A stretch of DNA of 64,000 bases from Gudongella sp046224405 (GCF_046224405.1 NZ_JBJXRK010000010.1:5495-69494), one strand, 5' to 3'. Positions 16,354 through 24,956 are shown, counted from the stretch's first letter. Notes: generated by a model from the letters alone, not told the origin. A program made the numbers and translations.

Positions 16354-16596
16354 TTATCTACTATTATATAAAATCCATCGGAATAAATCCTCATCATTAA
16401 TCGACCCATCTGCTATTCCAAATCCAAGTTTAATTAAATCGGCATCTGTGCAATTTAATTTGATTCCATTAATTTCAAGAAAAACAAGCATTGCTAGAAT
16501 TCCTATTCTCTTATTACCATCTGTAAAGAGATGATTATTAACAAGAAAATAGCATAACTTTGCAGCTTTATCATTTGGCCAATTCCTCAAAAGCAT
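16354..16596 (-). pseudogene. Truncated Doc/Fic-family toxin remnant
   Basis: 80 residues corresponding only to the C-terminal two thirds of a death-on-curing protein (usual length about 125). The Fic catalytic motif H-x-F-x-D-G-N-x2-R is intact (NHLFTDGNKRIG), followed by LAMLVFLEINGIKL typical of Doc. The N-terminal helices are absent: the frame begins inside the end of the antitoxin gene and overlaps it by 26 bp. A deletion joining the antitoxin 3' end to the middle of doc explains this. Doc inactivates EF-Tu by phosphorylation; this version is probably inactive, though a minimal active protein cannot be excluded. Confidence 0.7.
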
Positions 16597-16813
16597 CCAT
16601 ATACTTTGTGATTAGCTTTTCGGCAACTATATCAATATCTTGATCTTCAGCAGTCTCGTACTTTGAAATTTGACTGTATTCAATCAATATATATCTAGGT
16701 TTATTGTTTTTCATAATTACAGCTGATCCGTTCTTATCAACCATTCTTGCAACTTTTGAGAAGTTCTGATTGGCTTCGGTTATTGAAACTAGATTCTTAA
16801 GATTTACCTTCAT
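16571..16813 (-). CDS. Phd/YefM-family antitoxin
   Basis: 80 residues. The N-terminal Phd fold is recognisable (LVSITEANQNFSKVARMVDKNGSAVIMKNNKPRYILIEYSQI). The start at 16813 is preceded by AAAGGAG with 9-nt spacing. It should bind its own promoter and the toxin through its C-terminus. The partner doc gene downstream lacks its 5' part, so the module is likely dead, with the antitoxin persisting alone. Confidence 0.8.
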   Translation of the reverse strand: MKVNLKNLVSITEANQNFSKVARMVDKNGSAVIMKNNKPRYILIEYSQISKYETAEDQDIDIVAEKLITKYMDAFEELAK

Positions 16814-16928
16814 GAAATTCAACTCCTTTCTAATAATATTATACCCAAAATATAGGATAAAAACAACCTATATCGAGGGGTGGATTTCACTGCGTTTTTC
16901 TACTTTCTCCATTTCGACTTCATCTCAA

Positions 16929-16957
16929 TTGTCATCCACCCGAAATACTGATAAACT
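16929..16957 (+). promoter_or_regulatory. Candidate promoter of ridA
   Basis: TTGTCA at 16929-16934, 17-bp spacer, TAAACT at 16952-16957, about 30 nt before the ATG. It lies in the right part of an 8-bp inverted repeat pair (16878-16885 with 16934-16941). Confidence 0.5.
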
Positions 16958-16988
16958 ATACACATTACCATAAAAGGAGCTGATGATA

Positions 16989-17360
16989 ATGGAAATCAAA
17001 AGATATGAGGGAACAGGACGAATGAGCAAGGCGGTTGTACATAATGGGACAGTCTATCTGTGCGGACAGACTGCCGGTTCGGATTCCCTGGATGTAAAGG
17101 AGCAGACTGCAGGGGTACTCCTTAAGATAGAGGAGCTCCTTAACAAGTACGGTTCAGACAAGAACCACATCCTTTCAGCGATAATCTACCTGAAGGATAT
17201 AGGCCTTTTCAAGGATATGAACCAGGTTTGGGATGCCTGGGTGGAGGATGGACACGAGCCAGCCAGGGCATGTGTTGAGGCAAAGATGGCAGCAGAGAAC
17301 ATCCTTGTTGAGATTTCAATAGTAGCAGCTGAGAAAGAGCAGGATAAGGGGATATTCTAG
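16989..17360 (+). CDS. RidA-family (YjgF/UK114) reactive imine deaminase
   Basis: 123 residues. It contains the RidA core VYLCGQTAG, ILSAIIYLKDI and PARACVEAKMA, in which the Arg binds the substrate carboxylate. RidA proteins hydrolyse reactive 2-aminoacrylate or related imines, protecting PLP enzymes. Two ATGs lie close together; AAGGAG is 9 nt from 16989 and too close to 16983, so 16989 is chosen. It lies just upstream of the sigma-54 activator and a peptide/amino-acid operon, consistent with amino-acid breakdown. Confidence 0.85.
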   Translation: MEIKRYEGTGRMSKAVVHNGTVYLCGQTAGSDSLDVKEQTAGVLLKIEELLNKYGSDKNHILSAIIYLKDIGLFKDMNQVWDAWVEDGHEPARACVEAKMAAENILVEISIVAAEKEQDKGIF

Positions 17361-17367
17361 GGAAAAT

Positions 17368-17396
17368 CTATCCAGGGGGACTGTCCCCCTGGATAG
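17368..17396 (+). terminator. Strong hairpin between ridA and the sigma-54 activator gene
   Basis: Perfect 12-bp GC-rich stem (17368-17379 with 17385-17396), loop of 5 nt. Only three T follow, so it may be an attenuator or a site limiting read-through into the activator gene rather than a full terminator. The next ribosome binding site starts within 4 nt. Confidence 0.55.
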
Positions 17397-17412
17397 TTTG
17401 GGGAGAATGATT

Positions 17413-19386
17413 ATGAAGAAGATATTATTGATAACCATGGGTGAGAATACAGGAAGGGCCCTAAGTGAACAGCTAGATGACCTTTATGGCAGCATGCTCC
17501 AGGTAACCTGCCATCTCCTTGAAGACCTGCCAGTGCCTGAAGATGGCTATGACCTTGTGGTATTCAGCAGCAACTATGTCAGGGACCGGGCAAGCAGGTC
17601 CTTTAGCGAGAACATCAGCTACATAGTTGCCCATAGGGTTGTCAACCACAAGAACATCAGGGACCTGATAAGCCTTGAAAGGGGCTTGGAGGTTCTCTTT
17701 GTAAACGATGGATACGAGTCAGCCACCGAGGCTATCCAGCAGCTGCAGGATCTGGGTCTTGACCATATCAAGTACTACCCATATTATCCTGGGATTCAAA
17801 AGTATCCCAGGGTTTCAACCATTGTGACACCAGGTGAAAATCAGCTGTCCCCCTATGGTGCTTCAGATTCAATAGATATAGGTTCAAGGATTCTTGGGCT
17901 GTCCACAATTTTTGAGATCAACAATACTCTCTTTGGGAATCAGATTTCAAATCATGCCATAGCTGAAAGCTACCTCAAGGACATTGTGGAGATCTCAAAA
18001 TCAATAGACAAGGCCGGCAAGGAAACCAGCGAGATCAAGGATATACTCGAGAAGATCACAAACAGTCTTGAGTTTGGGGTGGCTTTCATTGACAGTCAGG
18101 GAATCATCCGAAGCATCAACAGCAGATTTGAAAAGATGCTGCAAATAAAAAGGATGGATGTCCTCAACAAAAGAGCATCAGACATCGAGGGCATTAACAG
18201 GATAGTGGAATCAGGTGAAAGCAGCTATGATACAAGGGTGGGAAGCAAGAACATCCATCTGGAGATGAAGGAGGTGACCTACCAGAACAGGGTGGGTCAG
18301 CTTGTTAAGGCTTACTATGACCAGGCGGGATCCTCAATGAAAGCACTGTATGAGAACAACAGGAACCTGCATGATTTTGACGACTACTACACCCTTGAGC
18401 CAGAGGTTCTGGGAATGCTTGAAAAAGCCAGAAAGTATGCCTCCACAGACGGTACGATCCTTATCCATGGAGAAAATGGAACTGGGAAGGAAATCCTCGC
18501 CCAGGCCATCCACAAGAACTCCCCCAGAAGGGACAAGGGCTTTGTGCCCATCAACATTGCCGCCATATCCTCAAACCTTGTGGAGAGTGAGCTCTTCGGC
18601 TACGAGGAGGGTACCTTCACAGGTGCCCTAAAGGGAGGTCGGGAAGGCTTGTTCCAGGTTGCGGATGGAGGGACCCTCTTCATAGATGAAATTGGAGATA
18701 CCCCCTTGGATATACAGGCCAAGCTCCTGAGGGCCCTGGAGGAAAAGCGGATAAGAAGGGTTGGAGGCAGCAGGGAAGAGGCCGTTGATGTAAGGATTAT
18801 CGCAGCCACCAACAGGAACCTCCTGGAAATGGTAGAGGACGGCAGCTTCAGGCAGGACCTCTTCTTCAGGCTCAACATCCTTCCCCTGGAAACCATTCCC
18901 CTTAAGGAAAGGCCAGCTGATGTGGAGCTGCTTCTTAGGATGTTTCTTAACTCCTACATGAAAAGCAGAAGTGTGAAAAACCTCAATGAGATTTTCAACA
19001 GCGAGACCCTGGGCATACTCAAGGTCTACAGGTGGATAGGGAATGTAAGGGAGCTGAAAAACCTTACAGAGTACCTGAGCCATATTTACACCGGTGAAAA
19101 GATCAGAAGGGACGACCTTCACAGGTATATTCTGGATGATGCCAAGAAAGAAGCACAAGCGGAACCCCTTGAGACCTGGATATTGAAGCAGCTTGAAGTC
19201 CACGGCCAGGTGCCGGTTGGCAGAAGGAGATTGCTCAGCCAGGCAACAGAAATCGGCTATGATCTGGGAGAAGGACAGCTAAGAGCCCTTCTGGATGACC
19301 TTAAGGAAAGGGGTCTGGTGGAGACCGTCCGCAACAAGGGCATGATCCTAACGGAGAAGGCAAGGAAAACCAATAAAGCAGGATAA
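17413..19386 (+). CDS. Sigma-54-dependent transcriptional activator with PAS domain
   Basis: 657 residues. An N-terminal sensory region (about 1-200) has VTGAT-free, PrpR-like character but is not firmly assigned; a PAS-like segment (about 210-300) follows. The AAA+ domain carries Walker A GENGTGKE near 353, the sigma-54 contact loop GTFTGA near 400 (usual form GAFTGA) and DEIGD of Walker B. The C-terminus is not a Fis-type helix-turn-helix but a winged-helix-like segment (LLSQATEIGYDLGEGQLRALLDDLKERGLVETV). It should activate a -24/-12 promoter, and one is found 100 bp downstream of this gene. The start at 17413 follows GGGGAG with 7-nt spacing. Confidence 0.9.
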   Translation: MKKILLITMGENTGRALSEQLDDLYGSMLQVTCHLLEDLPVPEDGYDLVVFSSNYVRDRASRSFSENISYIVAHRVVNHKNIRDLISLERGLEVLFVNDGYESATEAIQQLQDLGLDHIKYYPYYPGIQKYPRVSTIVTPGENQLSPYGASDSIDIGSRILGLSTIFEINNTLFGNQISNHAIAESYLKDIVEISKSIDKAGKETSEIKDILEKITNSLEFGVAFIDSQGIIRSINSRFEKMLQIKRMDVLNKRASDIEGINRIVESGESSYDTRVGSKNIHLEMKEVTYQNRVGQLVKAYYDQAGSSMKALYENNRNLHDFDDYYTLEPEVLGMLEKARKYASTDGTILIHGENGTGKEILAQAIHKNSPRRDKGFVPINIAAISSNLVESELFGYEEGTFTGALKGGREGLFQVADGGTLFIDEIGDTPLDIQAKLLRALEEKRIRRVGGSREEAVDVRIIAATNRNLLEMVEDGSFRQDLFFRLNILPLETIPLKERPADVELLLRMFLNSYMKSRSVKNLNEIFNSETLGILKVYRWIGNVRELKNLTEYLSHIYTGEKIRRDDLHRYILDDAKKEAQAEPLETWILKQLEVHGQVPVGRRRLLSQATEIGYDLGEGQLRALLDDLKERGLVETVRNKGMILTEKARKTNKAG

Positions 19387-19388
19387 CT

Positions 19389-19446
19389 CCCGCCAACAGT
19401 TGGATGACATCCAACACCAGGCGGGTTTGCTTTGGATAGCTTTTTT
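19389..19446 (+). terminator. Terminator of the activator gene, with embedded inverted repeat
   Basis: Outer stem 19389-19394 with 19420-19425 and inner perfect repeat GTTGGAT-GAC-ATCCAAC (19399-19415), then T-rich sequence to 19446. The inner repeat lies about 109 bp upstream of the predicted sigma-54 start and could also be the enhancer (UAS). Confidence 0.7.
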
Positions 19447-19488
19447 GTGAAAGCCAGTAAACAGGGGAACTCTCCTTGGAAACAAAAT

Positions 19489-19504
19489 TGGCATGGATAT
19501 TGCA
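19489..19504 (+). promoter_or_regulatory. Sigma-54 (-24/-12) promoter
   Basis: TGGCAT (19489-19494), five bases, TTGCA (19500-19504): this matches the consensus TGGCAC-N5-TTGCA with one change and exact spacing. Start expected near 19516, 26 nt before the nhaC ATG. It lies directly downstream of a sigma-54 activator gene. Confidence 0.85.
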
Positions 19505-19541
19505 ATAATAAATGGCAGAAAAATAAAAGGAGAGTGATTGT

Positions 19542-21002
19542 ATGGAAAAGAAGGAGCAGGTTAGAAGGAGACCCACGTTATTACAAGGTCTTATACCAAT
19601 ACTATTTATGGTTATAGCGTTGACGGTTGGGGTTGGAGTATTGAAGCTAAGGACAGAGCCCATCATTATACTTTCAGCCTTTGTTGCAGGGATAATCGCC
19701 TGGAGACTTGGCTACACCTGGAAGGAAATGCAGGATGGGGTAATCGACAAAATCTCAAGGGCACTACCAGCGACTTTGATTCTGTGGAGTGTTGGACTAC
19801 TTATTGGATCATGGATGTTTTCAGGAACAGTACCCATGATCATCTACTACGGAGTTGACATAGTAAATCCCCAATACCTGTTGGTGACAGCCTTTATAAT
19901 TTCAGCGGTACTGTCAACGGTAACGGGAACCTCATGGGGTTCAGCAGGAACAATAGGTGTTGCAATAATGGGTATAGCAGGTGGACTTGGAGTATCACTG
20001 CCGGCAACAGCAGGAGCTGTAGTTGCAGGAGCATACTTTGGTGACAAGATATCACCCCTTTCAGATACCACAAACCTTGCACCAATTGCTGCAGGATCAG
20101 AGCTTTATGAGCACATCAAGCACATGTTCTGGACTACAATCCCGGCAGCTACAGTATCACTGATCGTCTACTTCATAGTTGGAATGAACTCAGCTGGAGG
20201 TGCAAGCACCCCTGATTCTGTTTTGGTTCTTCAGGATCAGCTGAGCCAGATGTTCAACTGGAACATAATCCTGTTCCTACCGGTTGCCTTAATCATTGCA
20301 GGGTCTGTTCTCAAGTGGCCAACAATACCTACAATGCTTGGAACAAGTCTTTTCTCAATCCTACTTGGAATGGGAGTTCAGGGCTACACCCTAAAGAATG
20401 GTTTCGTTTCCCTGATCCAGGGCTTTAACGTAGGCATGACAGGCTTTGCCGGAGAGGTGGCACCGGCGGTAAACACCCTGATCAACAGAGGTGGAGTCGT
20501 GTCGGTTACAACCACCACCGTGCTTATATTCTGTGCTATGGGCTTTGCTGGAATAATTAGTGTATCAGGTATGCTTGATGTGGTCCTTGAGGCCCTTCTT
20601 AGCAAGGTCAAGACAACAGCGGGAATCATACTTTCAACAATCGCATCATGTGCAACTGTGGCATTTGTAACAGGAAGCTCATACCTTTCAATCCTTATAC
20701 CGGGAGAATTGTTCAGGGATGCATATAAAATGAGAAATCTTCATGCAAAGAACCTTTCACGGACACTTGAAGACTCAGGTACTGTGCTGGTACCATTGAT
20801 TCCATGGTCAGCAGCAGGAGCATATATGACCGCAACCCTTGGAGTGTCAACCATAGAATATCTTCCATGGGCGGTTCTTAACTACATGGGTATAGTGTTT
20901 GCAATACTCCTTGCTGTCACAGGAATAGGTATCACAAAGCTTGACGATAGCAAGAAGGAAGACAAGGGGGCAATTGGCAATGCTGTTAATCAAGAAGGTT
21001 AA
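19542..21002 (+). CDS. NhaC-family Na+/H+ antiporter-like transporter
   Basis: 486 residues, about eleven to twelve membrane segments. NhaC signatures include STVTGTSWGSAGTIGVA near 125-142, GAYFGDKISPLSDTTNLAP near 163-181 and the repeat-related VAFVTGSSYLSILIPGELF near 380. Family members exchange Na+ for H+, malate/lactate or other small molecules. In a sigma-54 operon with isoaspartyl dipeptidase, transport of an amino acid or dipeptide linked to Na+ is possible, but this is inference. AAAAGGAGAG precedes the ATG. Confidence 0.88.
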   Translation: MEKKEQVRRRPTLLQGLIPILFMVIALTVGVGVLKLRTEPIIILSAFVAGIIAWRLGYTWKEMQDGVIDKISRALPATLILWSVGLLIGSWMFSGTVPMIIYYGVDIVNPQYLLVTAFIISAVLSTVTGTSWGSAGTIGVAIMGIAGGLGVSLPATAGAVVAGAYFGDKISPLSDTTNLAPIAAGSELYEHIKHMFWTTIPAATVSLIVYFIVGMNSAGGASTPDSVLVLQDQLSQMFNWNIILFLPVALIIAGSVLKWPTIPTMLGTSLFSILLGMGVQGYTLKNGFVSLIQGFNVGMTGFAGEVAPAVNTLINRGGVVSVTTTTVLIFCAMGFAGIISVSGMLDVVLEALLSKVKTTAGIILSTIASCATVAFVTGSSYLSILIPGELFRDAYKMRNLHAKNLSRTLEDSGTVLVPLIPWSAAGAYMTATLGVSTIEYLPWAVLNYMGIVFAILLAVTGIGITKLDDSKKEDKGAIGNAVNQEG

Positions 21003-22122
21003 TGTGTTCTCACCAGAATCACTGGGAACAAAGGATGTAATGATAATAAATGAGAAAATCATTGAAATAGGTGAAAATCTTGAGCCCATATCAGACAGGA
21101 TGGAAGTGATAGACGGTTCAGGGAAGACGTTGGTACCGGGCCTTATTGATGGACATGTCCATCTCACTGGAGGTGGAGGAGAGGGAAGCTTCAGGACAAG
21201 GGTTCCTGATATAACCCTTTCAAGGCTGATAGAAGGTGGAATAACAACCGTCCTGGGACTTTTGGGAACAGACTCCACAACAAGGAATGTTGAGAACCTT
21301 GTGGCAAAGGCCAAGGCCCTGAACGAGGAAGGGATAACCAGCTACGCCCTGACAGGGTCCTATGGCTACCCATCTGTAACCTTGACGGATTCTGTCAAGA
21401 AGGACATCACATATATCAATGAGATAATCGGCGTTAAGATTGCAATATCGGACCACAGGGCACCAAGCACCTCCAAGGAGGAGCTGGCAAGGCTTGCCTC
21501 CGATGCAAGGGTTGCAGGGATGCTCTCAGGCAAGGCCGGGGTTGTTGTTACCCACATGGGAGAAGGAAAGGGAAGGCTAAAGGCGATCAGGGAGGTCCTT
21601 GAGACCTGGGACCTTCCGATGAAGACCTTTATCCCCACACATGTGAACAGGAATGACGAACTGCTGAAGGAAGCTCTGGATTACGCAAGACAAGGGGGAA
21701 CAATCGACCTTACCTGTGGAATCTATGACGAAAGGACTCCTGGAAAAGTGGTTGCAGAGGCACTGAAAAATGGAGTTCCGGCAGAAAATATAACCATAAG
21801 CTCCGACGGGTATGGAAGCTGGAGCAAGTATGACGAGAAGGGAAACCTTCTTAAGATAGGGGTTTCATCCGTTTCTAGCCTATACAATGAGTTGACCGGG
21901 ACTGTGAAGGCAGGACTCCTAAGCCTTGAGGCTGCGCTGCCCTTCTTTACAACAAATGTTGCAAGAGCCCTTGGTCTTGAAAAGTCAAAGGGCAGAGTTG
22001 CCAGGGACATGGATGCAGACCTCCTTATCCTTGATGGTGACCTGAAACTTGATTATGTTATTGCCAGGGGCAAGGTCATGATGAAGGACGGCCAGGTGGT
22101 GGTGAGGGGAACCTACGAATAG
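20980..22122 (+). CDS. iadA: Isoaspartyl dipeptidase (beta-aspartyl peptidase), amidohydrolase fold
   Basis: 380 residues, usual family length. The binuclear metal site is visible: His59-x-His61 (GLIDGHVH), candidate carboxylated Lys153 (IGVKIAISDH), His192 (VVVTHMGEG), the next His in FIPTHVNRN and Asp in ITISSDGYGS. Gly-rich GGGGEGSF after the HxH motif is typical of IadA. It cleaves isoaspartyl dipeptides formed from damaged proteins, releasing Asp and another amino acid. The start at 20980 has AAGGGGG upstream and overlaps nhaC by 23 bp, so the two are one operon under the sigma-54 promoter. Confidence 0.92.
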   Translation: MLLIKKVNVFSPESLGTKDVMIINEKIIEIGENLEPISDRMEVIDGSGKTLVPGLIDGHVHLTGGGGEGSFRTRVPDITLSRLIEGGITTVLGLLGTDSTTRNVENLVAKAKALNEEGITSYALTGSYGYPSVTLTDSVKKDITYINEIIGVKIAISDHRAPSTSKEELARLASDARVAGMLSGKAGVVVTHMGEGKGRLKAIREVLETWDLPMKTFIPTHVNRNDELLKEALDYARQGGTIDLTCGIYDERTPGKVVAEALKNGVPAENITISSDGYGSWSKYDEKGNLLKIGVSSVSSLYNELTGTVKAGLLSLEAALPFFTTNVARALGLEKSKGRVARDMDADLLILDGDLKLDYVIARGKVMMKDGQVVVRGTYE

Positions 22123-22140
22123 ATGAAAAATAGGGGCGTT

Positions 22141-22176
22141 GGCCTGTCATTTGACAGGTCCAAGGTCCTTTTTTTA
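22141..22176 (+). terminator. Terminator after iadA
   Basis: 8-bp stem with one G-U pair (22141-22148 with 22152-22159) and T-run 22169-22175; an 8-9-nt gap separates stem and T-run, so confidence is moderate. Confidence 0.55.
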
Positions 22177-22253
22177 TGTATTTTCCTTGTGTGGTAAAAC
22201 AAAAGGTATTTTGGGTAAGAGACTACTAGCATAAGCAAACAGGAGGGGATTTT

Positions 22254-23243
22254 GTGTCATATCTTAAGGAAGGAATAAGGATAAGGAACATGGAGGTTAA
22301 GAACAGGCTGGTGCTGCCGCCAATGGAAACAGTGTCAGGAAGCGAAAAGGGAGAGGTCAAGGCGGAAACCCTGGACTACTATGACAAGATCACAGGGAGT
22401 GGCCACATAGGACTTGTAATTGTTGAGCACACATACATTTCACCGGAAGGAAAAGCAAATGGACGGCAGCTGTCAGCAGCGGAGGATGACAAGATTGAAG
22501 GGCTGAGAAAGCTGGCGGATACAATAAAGAACAACGGGAGCAGGGCTTTCATTCAGCTTAGCCATGCCGGGAGCAACGGACCTGAGGATGTCCAGGGGAC
22601 GGAGTGTGTGGGACCATCACCTGTAATGAATCCCAGGAAGAAGAACAATCTGACGCCACGGGAGCTGACAGTGGATGAAATCAAAGCCCTGGTGGTGAAA
22701 TTCGCACAGGCGGCAAGAAGAGCCAAGGAGGCGGGCTTTGATGGGGTCGAGATCCACTCAGCCCACGGCTATCTCCTAAATCAGTTCCTGTCGCCCTTGA
22801 CCAACAAGAGGACAGACCAGTATGGAGGTGACCTTTCAGGCAGGATCCTCTTCCATCGCCAGGTAGTCCAGGCGGTCAGGGAAAAGGTGGGGGAGGACTA
22901 CCCTGTATTCGTGAGAATAGGAGCCTCGGATAATATGGAAGGCGGGACAACCATAGAGGACAGCAGGGAGGCTGCCAGGGAACTTGTTGCAGCGGGAGTT
23001 GACGTGATAGATATAACCGGTGGTATGTGTGGATTTATGGGGCCCGAGTTCACCGGCCAGGGATATTTTTCGGGATGGAGCGAAAGCATAAAGCAGGCAG
23101 TCAATGTTCCGGTCATCCTTACAGGAGGGATCACTGAGCCTGAGGCTGCGGAAGGGCTCCTGAAGGAGAAAAAGGCTGACCTGATCGGGGTAGGCCGTGC
23201 CATACTGAAGGATCACAACTGGCCAAAAAGAGCAATGGAATAA
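22254..23243 (+). CDS. NADH:flavin oxidoreductase, old yellow enzyme family
   Basis: 329 residues. The FMN barrel motifs are VKNRLVLPPMET at the N-terminus, IQLSHAGSNG, GFDGVEIHSAHGYLLNQFLSPLTNKRTDQYGG (shown in part in any OYE alignment), RIGASDN and LIGVGRAILKDHNW for the phosphate-binding end. It lacks the C-terminal FeS/FAD extensions of 2,4-dienoyl-CoA reductase, so it is the short type reducing activated alkenes. The start is GTG at 22254 with AGGAGGGG 5 nt upstream. Physiological substrate unknown. A perfect 10-bp GC hairpin (23249-23258 with 23263-23272) follows without a T-run. Confidence 0.88.
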   Translation: MSYLKEGIRIRNMEVKNRLVLPPMETVSGSEKGEVKAETLDYYDKITGSGHIGLVIVEHTYISPEGKANGRQLSAAEDDKIEGLRKLADTIKNNGSRAFIQLSHAGSNGPEDVQGTECVGPSPVMNPRKKNNLTPRELTVDEIKALVVKFAQAARRAKEAGFDGVEIHSAHGYLLNQFLSPLTNKRTDQYGGDLSGRILFHRQVVQAVREKVGEDYPVFVRIGASDNMEGGTTIEDSREAARELVAAGVDVIDITGGMCGFMGPEFTGQGYFSGWSESIKQAVNVPVILTGGITEPEAAEGLLKEKKADLIGVGRAILKDHNWPKRAME

Positions 23244-23248
23244 CAAGA

Positions 23249-23272
23249 AAGGGGACGCACGAGCGTCCCCTT
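23249..23272 (+). terminator. GC-rich hairpin after the old yellow enzyme gene
   Basis: 10-bp perfect stem, 4-nt loop, starting 6 nt after the stop codon. No U-tract follows, so it may act as a 3' stabiliser rather than an intrinsic terminator. Confidence 0.45.
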
Positions 23273-23293
23273 GATCACGTCACCTTAGATTCT

Positions 23294-23339
23294 TATTATG
23301 TAAACGAATAATCTATCGTAAGTTCGGGTATACATAATA
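23294..23339. promoter_or_regulatory. Inverted repeat upstream of the first SDR gene
   Basis: TATTATGTA (23294-23302) and TACATAATA (23331-23339) are perfect 9-bp inverted repeats 28 bp apart, ending 36 bp before the ATG. Candidate operator; no regulator is adjacent. Confidence 0.35.
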
Positions 23340-23374
23340 CGTAAGCAAATTAACAAGTCAAAGGAGAGGTGCTA

Positions 23375-24142
23375 ATGAGTAGATTGTTTAGTTTGGAAGG
23401 TAAGGTAGCATTGGTTACAGGAGCATCATCGGGACTTGGCGTTCAGTTTGCGACTGCACTTGCAAGACAGGGTGCGGATGTTGCATTGCTTGCAAGAAGG
23501 ATAGAGAAGCTTGAAAAGGTAAAGGCAGATATAGAGGAGCTTGGCGTCAAGGCACTTGCAGTTCAGTGTGACGTAACAGAGGTTCAGCAGATAAAGGATG
23601 CAGTAAAGGAAGTAAAGGACCATTTCGGCAAGATTGACATTCTTGTAAACAACGCTGGGATTGGCTTTATGGCACCAGCTGAAGACCAGTCAGACGAAGA
23701 CTGGCTAAGAACTGTTGACATCAACCTAAACGGAGTATACTTCATGGCTAGAGAGGTTGGTAAGATCATGGTCGAGCAGAAGTACGGAAAGATCATCAAC
23801 ATCGGATCAATCCACAGTACGGTTGCAATGCAGGGATCAGCCATATCAGCCTATGGAGCAACCAAGGGTGGAGTGAAGATGCTGACAAAGGCACTGGCTA
23901 CAGAGTGGGCTAAGTATAATATTACCGTCAACACAATCGGACCCGCATATTTTGAGAGTGAGATGACCCAGGAGGTTGTTAACGACGAGTCATTCAAGAC
24001 AGTTGCACAAACATACTGTCCTATGGGACGAATCGGTAAGGAAGGCGAGCTTGATGGAGCTGTTGTATACTTTGCATCAGATGCATCTAGCTACACCACC
24101 GGCCAGTATCTGGCAGTAGACGGTGGATGGACTGCAATCTAA
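23375..24142 (+). CDS. Short-chain dehydrogenase/reductase (gluconate 5-dehydrogenase-like), copy 1
   Basis: 255 residues, classical SDR. Cofactor motif T15-G-A-S-S-G-L-G22, NNAG at 92-95, catalytic Ser144, Tyr160 and Lys164 (SAYGATKGG), C-terminal GQYLAVDGGWTA. It resembles IdnO/GutD-like sugar-acid or sugar-alcohol dehydrogenases and 3-oxoacyl-ACP reductases, which cannot be separated by eye. The start at 23375 follows AAAGGAGAGG. The gene at 27909-28676 encodes a nearly identical protein, also standing alone with its own promoter and terminator. Confidence 0.9.
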   Translation: MSRLFSLEGKVALVTGASSGLGVQFATALARQGADVALLARRIEKLEKVKADIEELGVKALAVQCDVTEVQQIKDAVKEVKDHFGKIDILVNNAGIGFMAPAEDQSDEDWLRTVDINLNGVYFMAREVGKIMVEQKYGKIINIGSIHSTVAMQGSAISAYGATKGGVKMLTKALATEWAKYNITVNTIGPAYFESEMTQEVVNDESFKTVAQTYCPMGRIGKEGELDGAVVYFASDASSYTTGQYLAVDGGWTAI

Positions 24143-24152
24143 TATCAAGAAT

Positions 24153-24195
24153 AATCTACCCATGGGGACAGTCCCCATGGGTAGATTGTTTTTTT
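24153..24195 (+). terminator. Terminator after SDR copy 1
   Basis: Perfect 16-bp stem (24153-24168 with 24172-24187), 3-nt loop, eight T at 24188-24195. Confidence 0.95.
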
Positions 24196-24290
24196 GAAGC
24201 AGTTTTAACAATGAATTCTCCTATCAGTGGGTATCTATACAGTACAATAGAAGTTCGGTTTGTTTTATGTTTTGGATGGAGTTGATTGTT

Positions 24291-24926
24291 ATGATGTTCA
24301 AGGACAGGGTAGATGCAGGTAGAAGACTTTCCAAGCTTCTAAAGAGATATGCAGTGGAGGATGCGGTTGTCTATGCATTACCAAGGGGAGGAGTGGTTCT
24401 TGGTGCCCAGATTGCCAAAGACCTTTCATTGCCTCTTGATATTGTACTTACAAAGAAGATTGGACATCCCAGCAATCCGGAATATGCCATAGGTGCATCC
24501 GCCGAGGAAGGAGAGCCCTGGTGCAATCCAAAGGCTATAAAAGACATTGATCCAAAGTGGCTGGAGGATGAAGCGGAAAGGATCAAGGAGGAGCTTAGGA
24601 GAAGAAGAGAGGAGTATCCCGCTCCATATATTTCCCCAAAGGATAAGATAGCCATAATTGTAGATGACGGTGTTGCAACCGGCTACACCATAAAGGCAGC
24701 AATAAAGGAGATAAGGAGCAAGAAGCCGAAAAGACTTGTCCTTGCGGTACCGGTAGTTCCATCGGACACGGCAAGGGATCTTGACAGGATGGTTGATGAC
24801 CTCCAGTGCATAGCAAGGGAATACTTCTTCCTGGGTGCGGTGGGAGCATATTACGACAATTTTCCACAGATTCAGGATGAAGAGGTAATAGAGCTTTTGG
24901 AAGCAGCGAATAAGCAAAAAGTTTAG
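24291..24926 (+). CDS. Phosphoribosyltransferase-domain protein
   Basis: 211 residues. The PRPP-binding loop is VDDGVATGYTIKAAI near 122-136, with LPRGGVVLGAQIAKDL at the N-terminal side and KKIGHPSNPEYAIGA near 58. This subfamily (about 210 residues, seen in many bacteria and archaea next to dienelactone-hydrolase or erythromycin-esterase domains) has no fixed substrate. GGATGGAG is 9 nt upstream of ATG 24291; a second ATG follows immediately at 24294. A short hairpin with a T-rich tail follows at 24927-24956. Confidence 0.82.
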   Translation: MMFKDRVDAGRRLSKLLKRYAVEDAVVYALPRGGVVLGAQIAKDLSLPLDIVLTKKIGHPSNPEYAIGASAEEGEPWCNPKAIKDIDPKWLEDEAERIKEELRRRREEYPAPYISPKDKIAIIVDDGVATGYTIKAAIKEIRSKKPKRLVLAVPVVPSDTARDLDRMVDDLQCIAREYFFLGAVGAYYDNFPQIQDEEVIELLEAANKQKV

Positions 24927-24956
24927 GCAAGGGAGAGAATCTCTTGCTTTTCTTTT
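24927..24956 (+). terminator. Terminator after phosphoribosyltransferase gene
   Basis: Imperfect hairpin (GCAAG with CTTGC, inner AGA with TCT, small bulge) followed by TTTTCTTTT, beginning at the base after the stop codon. Confidence 0.65.
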
